Source of the DNA: Desulfobacteria bacterium
Lineage (GTDB): Bacteria > Desulfobacterota > Desulfobacteria > Desulfobacterales > C00003060
Direction of reading: 5' to 3'
Length of the DNA: 5,468 bases
NCBI GenBank assembly: GCA_030145035.1
Contig: JAQYWL010000070.1
Coordinates: 1 to 5,468 of the forward strand
The position numbers were made by a program, and so were the translations under genes. Under the pieces are notes generated by a model that did no database searches, was not told the DNA's origin, and worked only from the letters and a program-made list of their open reading frames with translations. The first letter of the stretch is position 1. Each line of letters begins with the position of its first letter. Of this stretch, positions 1 through 4,043 are shown one piece after another.

Positions 1-81
1 GTGAGACTTATGGGAAAGATAGAAAAACAAGAGATGGACGAGATTGAAAAAGCCATAAGAATTCATTTAGCGTTATCTTGA
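1..81 (+). CDS. MazF/PemK-family toxin, C-terminal end only (partial)
   Basis: The frame is open from the first base and ends at TGA (79-81), so only the last 26 residues are visible. The tail contains LMGKIEKQEMDEIEKAIRI, which has the shape of the final helix of MazF/PemK endoribonucleases: a KIG/MGK.. turn, then an acidic-basic amphipathic helix ending ...EAI.I.L.L. In that family this helix closes the small SH3-like barrel that cleaves mRNA in single-stranded regions. The catalytic part would lie to the left of the window. It is the only credible gene on the plus strand here. The call rests on a short stretch, so a different protein with a similar C-terminal helix cannot be excluded. Confidence 0.55.
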   Translation: MRLMGKIEKQEMDEIEKAIRIHLALS

Positions 82-158
82 TAGTGATAGACGCACGTCG
101 CTTCGCTTGTTCGAGATGTTTGAGTTAGCTGATGGCCACGCTGGATCACTTCGTTCGT

Positions 159-464
159 TCAATATGTTCTTGCAGACACGTTTGCGGTCAACATCTTCTC
201 CAAATGAGATGAATCTAAGATGCCGCGCTGCTTGATAAGATCGACCACGCGTTCTGCAGCTTCTCTTGCATCCAATTCGTATGAAGGGATTATCAGGTCC
301 GGGTTCTCAGGTGGTTCATATGGAGCCGAGATCCCAGTGAATTCCTTGATCAAACCGACTTTGGCTTTTGCATAAACGCCTTTCTTGTCACGTTCTTCAC
401 AGATCTCTGGCGGGCAATCCACATGGATTTCGAAGAATTGCCCGTCCGACAACAGGGATCGCAA
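159..464 (-). pseudogene. cysC: Adenylylsulfate (APS) kinase, N-terminally truncated
   Basis: APS kinase phosphorylates adenylyl sulfate with ATP to give PAPS in sulfate activation in the cytoplasm. The reading matches the C-terminal half of the family: FFEIHVDCPPEICEERDKKG (residues 10-29), then a YAKAKVGLIKEFTGISAPYE stretch (31-50) and PPENPDL. Full-length enzymes are about 200 residues. This one has 101, counted from an unlikely TTG codon. The Walker A P-loop (GxxGxGKST) and the following DGD..R region, both needed for ATP binding and catalysis, are absent. The frame is blocked by a TGA at 477-479, directly inside a dispersed repeat (GGGGTCAGGTC, 473-483), and family similarity stops near residue 1. 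I therefore read it as a gene remnant cut at the repeat, with no start site or Shine-Dalgarno sequence, and unlikely to give a functional product. Confidence 0.85.
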
Positions 465-472
465 GAAACATA

Positions 473-500
473 GGGGTCAGGTCTCAACATTTGACATTTT
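473..500 (+). repeat. Dispersed repeat end (GGGGTCAGGTC...ACATTTGACATTTT)
   Basis: The sequence GGGGTCAGGTCTCAACATTT followed by GACATTTT lies exactly where the APS-kinase similarity ends. From memory, strings of this type (GACCTGACCCC on the other strand) recur between genes in many environmental genomes, often near REP-associated tyrosine transposases. That association is recollection, not something shown here. No inverted partner is visible within the window. Confidence 0.4.
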
Positions 501-504
501 CAGT

Positions 505-553
505 AGTTGATAGCTGGTAACTCATGGCTCATAGCTGATAGCTGAAAGCTCAT
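505..553. repeat. Heptanucleotide tandem repeat, seven degenerate units
   Basis: Seven consecutive 7-bp units read AGTTGAT, AGCTGGT, AACTCAT, GGCTCAT, AGCTGAT, AGCTGAA, AGCTCAT without any phase slip. They are followed by GGAAAGAAAAC, close to the CAGAAAGAAAAGCTCAT strings of the larger array at 5223-5369. Together with that array it shows one heptad family at both ends of the window. The units contain in-frame stops in several frames and encode nothing. Confidence 0.85.
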
Positions 554-611
554 AGGTACGGAAAGAAAACTACTTAATTTTCAAAGCAGTACGACGGCTT
601 TGTTGATTTCT

Positions 612-950
612 CTACTCCATAAGCCTTGCCATAATCTCTTTGAATTGCTCCAGAGAGTCAACAACAACACTTTTTTTGTGGAGAATCTTCAACAAAGACA
701 ATTCTTCGATTTGATCAATTTCCTTGACAACAGACCGCGGCACAACGTCAAACCTGGCTTCAAGGCTTTCAAGGACGCTCTCACGCACACTTTGAAGCTT
801 TCCCTGCTGAATTCCCTGCTGAATTCCCTGCTGAATTCCCTGCTGAATTCCCTGCTGAATTCCCTGTTGAGTCCATTGTTCTGCTAATGTAGGCATGATA
901 TCTTCTCCTTTATCTTCGAAAATTTTCGTAACAACTTTAAGCGTTTTCCT
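612..950 (-). pseudogene. Rpn-family PD-(D/E)XK nuclease/transposase, C-terminal remnant
   Basis: From ATG at 896 the frame gives 94 residues: MPTLAEQW, then five QQGI repeats and QQGK, then a helical tail (SVRESVLESLEARF..VP..V...I..IEELSLLKILHKKSVVVDSLEQFKEIM). This is the characteristic C-terminal region of Rpn (recombination-promoting nuclease, PD-(D/E)XK transposase-like) proteins, where the LAEQW..QG.QQG stretch follows the nuclease core. The same frame stays open upstream for 18 more codons (...VVTKIFEDKGEDI) and is stopped by TAA at 951-953, next to GGGAC-type repeats. The catalytic N-terminal domain, usually about 200 residues, is missing. AAAGGAGA lies 7 bases before the ATG, so the fragment could in principle be translated, but it more likely just encodes KGE. 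Remnant status is well supported. Confidence 0.8.
802..873. repeat. 12-bp minisatellite inside the Rpn remnant
   Basis: Five exact copies of CCCTGCTGAATT (802-861) and one degenerate copy (CCCTGTTGAGTC, 862-873) encode the QQGI repeats on the minus strand. The unit is four codons long, so copy number can change without shifting the frame. Near-identity of the copies at DNA level, not just protein level, points to recent slippage. Confidence 0.9.
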
Positions 951-959
951 TTAAATTTT

Positions 960-1117
960 GGGACATTGGGGACGTCCAGGAAATTATAACTTTCTTCAAC
1001 CTGGATGGAACTTGTGTGTAAAATTGGTCTGTTTGTAAATAAGTAAGGGGGGAACTTTGGGACGTCCAGGGGACCTTTGGAGCGACCTTGGGGACATCCC
1101 TTGACTAGAGTGACTTT
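960..1117 (+). repeat. Cluster of TTGGGGACGTCC-type repeats ending in a TTGACTA..TGACTT element
   Basis: Three copies of one short motif occur on the plus strand: TTGGGGACGTCC (966-977), TTGGGACGTCC (1057-1067) and TTGGGGACATCC (1088-1099). The first two are both followed by AGG. The third leads straight into TTGACTAGAGTGACTTTC (1101-1118), a diverged copy of the 28-nt element also seen at 1961-1988 and 4332-4359. The block abuts the break in the Rpn gene. It is non-coding and looks like remnants of short dispersed elements. Confidence 0.65.
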
Positions 1118-1454
1118 CTCATGAGAATTTTATATAACGCGGCTAAGCCGCTCAAAACGGAACATAGCAGAGCTAAGTTCGTTTGTTGAGATATTAGGTT
1201 GCTCAGGCCCGAATTTTTGCCGCCGGCCCCAGGTGTTACCGCTAGCGATGTGGTCTCTTTGCGGGGTGCTGATAGCAAGGAGCATGCCGCGGGGTAAACA
1301 AAGATATAACATGCTGAATTTATAGCACTTAAATGGATAGAGGTGATGTGGGTAGAATGTTTTTACACGATACATGGTTGAATGGGTAGTTTTTTTACAT
1401 AGTTAGTGGGTAATGTTTTATACTTTGTATGCAATAGTTTTCCATTTTCTTATG
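1118..1454. other. Gene-less interval with small palindromes
   Basis: I see no convincing gene here. TTCTCATGAGAA (1116-1127) is a perfect 12-bp palindrome at the left boundary. GCGGCTAAGCCGC (1139-1151) and an imperfect inverted repeat CGGAACATAGC / GCTAAGTTCG (1157-1180) follow. A minus-strand reading (1130-1375, 81 codons) runs through, but it has no Shine-Dalgarno sequence and no recognisable domain, and its last codons consist of the palindrome itself. The right part (about 1376-1454) is AT-rich and has no feature I can name. Confidence 0.5.
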
Positions 1455-1593
1455 CCCCAAGTGAAATATGCCACAGTGAAATAGATAAAACATTTCACCC
1501 CGATACGATCATGCTGACCTACCCCAGTTAAATATGGTGGTTCATTTAACGGGGCGGGCGGGGCAGGCGTGGTAAACTACACCCCGGTTAAGT
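1455..1593. repeat. Half-site repeat array 1 (CCCCAGTTAAAT / ATTTAACGGGG family)
   Basis: Six related half-sites occur in 139 bp: CCCCAAGTGAAAT (1455), CCACAGTGAAAT (1471), ATTTCACCCCG (1492), CCCCAGTTAAAT (1522), ATTTAACGGGG (1544) and CCCCGGTTAAGT (1582). The pair 1522-1554 forms a stem-loop of 12-nt arm, 10-nt loop and 11-nt arm, followed by the G-rich tract GGGGCGGGCGGGGCAGGCG. The stretch 1521-1543 is identical to 3598-3620 in array 2. No open reading of interest crosses it. Confidence 0.8.
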
Positions 1594-1619
1594 GAGTGAC
1601 GCGAGATAGCGGGCTGAGA

Positions 1620-1868
1620 TCATCCTTTGATGTTGAGACAGTTCATCTCATCGAAGTGAAGGCTTGAATGTTGACATGGTTGCCCCGTGATAATTCTATC
1701 TTTGTTTTCCCGGGTTAACTCAACTACTTCCCATATTTCTTGATCCACCTTTTTTACTGCTATGAAAAATTTCTCCTGTGCAAGATTAAATAATACCCCC
1801 GGTTCTAATCTTGTAAACTCCTCTTGGCGCAGTTGCAATTCTTCTTCTTTACTTAAAGCTCTTAGCAT
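1620..1868 (-). CDS. Hypothetical small protein (82 aa)
   Basis: I do not recognise a family. The product begins with a charged, heptad-like helix (LSKEEELQLRQEEFTRL, residues 5-21), followed by a hydrophobic-polar alternation (GVLFNLAQEKFFIAVKKVDQEIWEVVEL, 24-51) that suggests several beta strands, then a polar tail with CQHSSLHFDEMNC (65-77). No signal peptide or membrane segment is visible. The start is uncertain: no Shine-Dalgarno sequence stands at the right distance from ATG 1868 (AAGG is too far upstream). A short coding tail (1895-1957) ends 26 bases upstream on the same strand, so the gene may once have been the second gene of an operon with it. It could be an orphan partner of a small toxin-antitoxin-like pair or a decaying gene. 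Confidence 0.45.
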   Translation of the reverse strand: MLRALSKEEELQLRQEEFTRLEPGVLFNLAQEKFFIAVKKVDQEIWEVVELTRENKDRIITGQPCQHSSLHFDEMNCLNIKG

Positions 1869-1894
1869 CGAGACAAGTGTACCTTAGATATGTT

Positions 1895-1957
1895 TTACTT
1901 CTTCAAAAAATCATCGAGTACCAATACATTGACATCAGACACTTTCTTCGGTAAACT
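1895..1957 (-). pseudogene. Possible C-terminal tail of a lost gene
   Basis: Between in-frame stops at 1958-1960 and 1895-1897 the minus strand reads SLPKKVSDVNVLVLDDFLKK. The KVSDVNVLVLDDFLKK part looks like the last strand and short helix of many small toxin or antitoxin proteins (PIN-domain proteins often end ..V.VL.P.DFLK.). The frame is cut three bases from the 28-nt dispersed element at 1961. The piece is too short for a family assignment; remnant status is an inference from the pattern and from the repeat at its broken edge. Confidence 0.25.
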
Positions 1958-1960
1958 TTA

Positions 1961-1988
1961 GGGACGACATTGACTAGGTTGACTTGCG
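1961..1988 (+). repeat. 28-nt dispersed element, copy B
   Basis: The sequence is GGGACG-ACA-TTGACTA-GG-TTGACTTGCG. Aligned without gaps to 4332-4359 it matches at 23 of 28 positions, and it resembles 1091-1117 with one extra base. All three copies point the same way. Internally it holds an imperfect direct repeat (TTGACTA / TTGACTT). It separates a broken gene tail (1895-1957) from the 3' end of the retropepsin gene. Confidence 0.7.
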
Positions 1989-2007
1989 ACGTTCGGTCCT
2001 TTTATTG

Positions 2008-2409
2008 TTAAATCTTTATGAAGTGAAGCCTTCCCGAACTATATTCAATGGTAAAATCGAATTTCTTTAGGAAGTTCAAGCCAAGGAGTCCATCTATACC
2101 AGCCTCAGATGGCAAATCATGGCATAATACTTCTACATTATTAACGTTTTCACCACCTACAATTATGCTTTTAACAGTGATACAAGGGGCGTATTCAATA
2201 CCACTACCTGTTATCATCCGAATCCTGGGTAATCCGGGGTGGCCAGGATCGTATCCTAAGTCAGCCAAAATGTCTGCGGGGAGTACTGTTGTTGTAGCAC
2301 CAGTATCAAGAACAACAGGTAGATAGATTATCCAAGATCCATCAGATGAGGTAACACCTATATCCAGAAATATCAATTTATCATTACTATTGAATTCGAC
2401 AGTAGCCAT
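2008..2409 (-). CDS. Retropepsin-like aspartic protease (clan AA)
   Basis: This is a single-domain, 133-aa bacterial homologue of retroviral-type aspartic proteases, which work as dimers with one catalytic Asp per subunit. The active-site motif is V-V-L-DTGA-TTTVLP, with D35-T36-G37-A38. A Gly-rich flap-like stretch (MITGSGIEYAPCITV, 65-79) and the second conserved block (GIDGLLGLNFLKKFDFTIEY, 104-123, the psi-loop hydrophobic-Gly pattern) follow, then the closing strand GRLHFIKI. Length is normal for these stand-alone proteins. No signal peptide or membrane segment is seen, so it is probably cytoplasmic. ATG 2409 follows the stop of the upstream gene with no gap (TAG-ATG), implying translational coupling; GGGG about 11 bases upstream is a weak ribosome site. 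Substrate unknown. Family identity is firm; physiological role is not. Confidence 0.88.
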   Translation of the reverse strand: MATVEFNSNDKLIFLDIGVTSSDGSWIIYLPVVLDTGATTTVLPADILADLGYDPGHPGLPRIRMITGSGIEYAPCITVKSIIVGGENVNNVEVLCHDLPSEAGIDGLLGLNFLKKFDFTIEYSSGRLHFIKI

Positions 2410-2634
2410 CTACAGAAGAACCCCAACATCTTCAGGTATCTTTCCGGTAAAGACAATGGCTTTATTACCTTTAAATTCTGATATTCTTCTATGAACCTCC
2501 CCCCTATCCTTACTGTGAAATACCACCTCCCCACCTTCTACTTTGGTTTCTGGTGAGATGTCAGGATTTAAAAGTAATACCCATTCGTCTCTATATCTTT
2601 CCTTTATGGTTTTTACTAACAACTTTTTACCCAT
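2410..2634 (-). CDS. Small conserved-type protein (74 aa) paired with retropepsin
   Basis: This is the first gene of a two-gene operon. The product has a basic N-terminus (MGKKLLVKTIKERY), then YRDEWVLLLNPDI, GGEVVFHSKDRGEVHRRI and KGNKAIVFTGKIPEDVGVLL. The layout (aromatic-Asp-x-Trp-Val, a 'G.vv.HSKDR.EV' turn and helix, a final ...GKIPEDV.V strand) resembles small proteins that I recall being encoded directly upstream of retropepsin-like genes in cyanobacteria, planctomycetes and others, and loosely DUF5678-like domains. I give no function. GGGGAGG stands about 10 bases before ATG 2634, a strong ribosome site, and a consensus promoter lies about 70 bases upstream. Its stop abuts the protease start, so it may be the protease's partner, regulator or substrate (inference). 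Confidence 0.8.
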   Translation of the reverse strand: MGKKLLVKTIKERYRDEWVLLLNPDISPETKVEGGEVVFHSKDRGEVHRRISEFKGNKAIVFTGKIPEDVGVLL

Positions 2635-2702
2635 TTTATAATTCCTCCCCTAAGGACATATCAGTGTCATTATGTGCAAACCCATGAGCAGTGTCGTATC
2701 GG

Positions 2703-2731
2703 ATTATAGCCCTCCACCCATTTTCTGTCAA
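2703..2731 (-). promoter_or_regulatory. Consensus sigma-70-type promoter of the small protein-retropepsin operon
   Basis: Read on the minus strand, TTGACA (2731-2726) is followed by exactly 17 bases and TATAAT (2708-2703). Both hexamers match the housekeeping consensus at every position. Transcription would begin near 2696, leaving a leader of about 60 nt before ATG 2634 that contains the GGGGAGG ribosome site. No activator requirement is expected for such a promoter; strong expression, or repression through a nearby site, is likely. Confidence 0.8.
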
Positions 2732-2738
2732 GGCCTCG

Positions 2739-2786
2739 TAGTGTACCAAAATTCACCGCCTAAGGTTTGGTAAGTATGCTACACTA
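2739..2786. repeat. Interrupted inverted repeat between SGNH remnant and operon promoter
   Basis: TAGTGTACCAAA (2739-2750) pairs with TTTGGT (2766-2771) and, after an 8-base bulge, ACACTA (2781-2786). The repeat spans the stop codon of the SGNH remnant and ends 8 bases upstream of the -35 box. There is no T run, so it is not a classical intrinsic terminator. It could weakly insulate the two transcripts or serve as a protein-binding site. Confidence 0.4.
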
Positions 2787-3248
2787 GTTAGCCTTTTCTG
2801 ACAGGCTTGCCAGAAGGAGCAGGAGTTGCTGGGCGGCTATTTTGCGGCCCAGTTCGTTCAGGTGGCCGCCGTCATAGGTGTAGTCAGGGGCCAGGCAATA
2901 ATATGTTTTTCCGTCTTTAGTGAATGATGACCGCCTCCCATCCGGGAAGGTGGATTCAATCTTCGCCAGATCGAATACGGGTTCTTTTCCATCATATTCT
3001 TTTCCGAGCATTTCATTGAATTGATTTCTCTTCACATTATCATGATAGCCATAAACATGCCTTCCGATGACTTTCTTAACAAGGTCCTTTGTCTTCTTGA
3101 TCAATCCACCCATACCTGTCAGTTTGGAGGTAAGGGGAACTGCTACATGGATAAATGTTGTTTTCGGATACCTTTTTTGTAAGCGTGACATGGTATTTCT
3201 GTACTCAGCGAACACCTTCTCAGCGTCTGTCTCGGCTGTGACATCCAC
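2784..3248 (-). pseudogene. SGNH/GDSL-type hydrolase, C-terminal part only
   Basis: SGNH hydrolases are esterases or acyl-transfer enzymes with a catalytic Ser near the N-terminus and a late D-x-x-H pair. Here the late pair is present as YDGGHLNELGRKIAAQQLL (D126, H129), and the preceding core (MSRLQKRYPKTTFIHVAVPLT, residues 19-39; YGYHDNVKRNQFNEML, 66-81; EPVFDLAKIEST, 88-99) fits the second half of this family. The nucleophile Ser block and the Gly and Asn blocks, expected in about 100 preceding residues, are absent. The frame extends only eight codons above GTG 3248 (ILSKRNDK) before TAA at 3273-3275, inside an AGACAGGATTTATAGGATTT repeat. There is no Shine-Dalgarno sequence. It is most likely a 5'-truncated remnant; a stand-alone non-enzymatic product is possible but unlikely. 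Confidence 0.75.
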
Positions 3249-3299
3249 CTTGTCATTTCTCTTAGACAGGATTTATAGGATTTGATGGATTTCTTTTTG

Positions 3300-3328
3300 T
3301 TTCAGCCTTTCCACCTGAAAGGCAGAAA
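3300..3328. repeat. Hairpin GCCTTTC-cacct-GAAAGGC, copy 1
   Basis: The arms GCCTTTC (3305-3311) and GAAAGGC (3317-3323) enclose a 5-nt loop. Beyond one A/A mismatch the stem continues with TTTC/GAAA. It is followed by ATCCGCCT. Copy 2 lies at 3756-3784 with the mismatch repaired to T/A and the same downstream ATCCGCCT, so the two are homologous modules. Confidence 0.75.
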
Positions 3329-3372
3329 ACACAATCCGCCTCGAGCGGAAGGGGTTGCTCCTAAAGCCCTAT

Positions 3373-3412
3373 CACGAAAACGCGAAAGAGAGAAAGCACG
3401 AAAAGCGGTGAA
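3373..3412. repeat. 8-bp tandem repeat (CACGAAAA-like)
   Basis: Five units are in register: CACGAAAA, CGCGAAAG, AGAGAAAG, CACGAAAA, and a decayed GCGGTGAA. It is a simple-sequence tract in a non-coding region. It creates an open plus-strand frame of 62 codons (3282-3470) that I do not regard as a gene. Confidence 0.65.
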
Positions 3413-3661
3413 CGATCTGCCTTTGGCAGAAGTCTACTATTTTATTCTCAGACAGGATCTACCCCGATGAAATAGGTGATACCCCAGTGAAGTAGGTGGA
3501 TCACTGCACGGGGTAAACATTTCACCCTGATGGAATAGCTTCCCATTCCACCCCGATACAGTTGTACCTCCTTACCCCGGTACCATTTTCCGGAGCTACC
3601 CCAGTTAAATATGGTGGTTCCCCGGTTGAATAAACTCGATTCAACGGGGTAAACATTTAAC

Positions 3662-3692
3662 GGGGCAGGCAGGGCAGGCGGGGCAGGTGGGG
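3662..3692 (+). other. Canonical G-quadruplex-forming tract
   Basis: Four G runs (GGGG, GGG, GGGG, GGGG) are separated by loops CAGGCA, CAGGC and CAGGT, meeting the G3+N1-7 rule. It is built from about four tandem GGGGCAGGC nonamers and sits between two stem-loop units of array 2. The homologous tract in array 1 (1551-1567) has only three such runs. Folding would occur on the plus strand. Confidence 0.6.
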
Positions 3693-3755
3693 CAGGCAGC
3701 CCCAGTTAAATAGGATGGGGCATTTAACGGGGTAAAGATTTATTGGATGTTTTCG

Positions 3756-3784
3756 TTTCTGCCTTTCCAGACGAAAGGCAGAAA
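3756..3784. repeat. Perfect 12-bp hairpin TTTCTGCCTTTC-cagac-GAAAGGCAGAAA, copy 2
   Basis: The inverted repeat is perfect, with 12-nt arms and a 5-nt loop. It is the second copy of the hairpin at 3300-3328, and ATCCGCCT follows here too (3791-3798). It lies inside the half-site array, between units 3700-3732 and 3804-3830. It could act as a bidirectional terminator-like structure, but neither flank has a clear T run or a gene reading into it closely. Confidence 0.75.
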
Positions 3785-3832
3785 ATTCATATCCGCCTGG
3801 CTGCCCTGTTAAATGCGGTGCCTGTTGAACCG

Positions 3833-3928
3833 AGGTAGGTAGCAACTATGTTCCGGGGTGCAATCCAAGGCTGTTCCACTGGGACGGTGCAAGGGAAGTT
3901 TGGTGGTGATCTGATTTAAGCAACCATT
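3833..3928. other. Interval between array 2 and the hicA remnant
   Basis: I see no gene, repeat copy or regulatory site that I can name here. With array 2 and its left neighbours it makes up a gene-less stretch of about 650 bases (3273-3928). Confidence 0.5.
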
Positions 3929-4039
3929 TCAAGCTGTAATTTTTCTATATCTCATAATTCCATGCCTGGCACCCGCTTCAAGATCGCTGAAATGAAGGTG
4001 TGTTAGTTTCCTAATGAAGTCGTTTCTCTTGCATGGCAC
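3929..4039 (-). pseudogene. hicA: HicA-type mRNA interferase toxin, C-terminally truncated
   Basis: Directly downstream of hicB the minus strand reads, from GTG 4039, VPCKRNDFIRKLTHLHF, then SDLEAGARHGIMRYRKITA and TGA. HicA toxins of this subfamily begin (M)P.KRRDFIRKLR.LGF and continue with a G..GG+H.FM strand carrying the catalytic His, represented here by GARHGIM (His26). The family is about 60-80 residues long. This has 36 and loses the second half (the strand and helix after 'LTIP'). The start lies 4 bases past the hicB stop, the normal spacing of a hicBA operon. Because the truncation removes part of the double-stranded-RNA-binding-like fold, activity is doubtful. The match is motif-level and short, but position and order support it strongly. 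Confidence 0.65.
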
Positions 4040-4043
4040 CCAT

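Larger units (their letters stand above)
3462..3830. repeat. Half-site repeat array 2 (large, with nested stem-loop units)
   Basis: More than a dozen half-sites of the CCCC(R)GTTAAAT / ATTTAACGGGG family occur in both orientations. Among them: CCCCGATGAAAT (3462), CCCCAGTGAAGT (3482), ATTTCACCCTG (3519), ATTCCACCCCG (3545), CCCCAGTTAAAT (3599), CCCCGGTTGAAT (3620), ATTCAACGGGG (3639), ATTTAACGGGG (3655), CCCCAGTTAAAT (3700), ATTTAACGGGG (3722), CCCTGTTAAAT (3804) and GCCTGTTGAAC (3820). Three-arm linkers GGGGTAAAC/G recur. Complete stem-loop units are 3620-3649 (12+7+11) and 3700-3732 (12+10+11). In each, the 5' arm carries one extra purine relative to the 3' arm. It aligns with array 1 apart from discrete insertions. 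No gene is present. Spacing is irregular and orientation alternates, so it is not a CRISPR. Confidence 0.8.

Noticed and set aside
600..887. Plus-strand reading with LLNSLLNS repeats
   Set aside because: It is the opposite strand of the 12-bp minisatellite in the Rpn remnant; the minus strand carries the family match.
1130..1375. 81-codon minus-strand reading
   Set aside because: No ribosome site, no recognisable domain, and its end is made of a palindrome; kept only as a note in the intergenic entry.
2048..2326. Plus-strand reading opposite the retropepsin
   Set aside because: It is antisense to a gene with intact DTGA and psi-loop motifs and has no start signals of its own.
3067..3285. 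Plus-strand reading opposite the SGNH remnant
   Set aside because: It is antisense to the sequence with clear SGNH C-terminal motifs.
3282..3470. 62-codon plus-strand reading
   Set aside because: It is composed of the hairpin module and 8-bp repeats; composition reflects the repeats rather than a protein.
3462..3830. CRISPR-like repetition
   Set aside because: Half-sites alternate in orientation, spacing varies from overlapping to over 30 bases, and no uniform repeat-spacer pattern exists.
3657..3845. 62-codon minus-strand reading
   Set aside because: It runs through the half-site array and the G tract (LPHLPRLPCLPR is the translated nonamer repeat).
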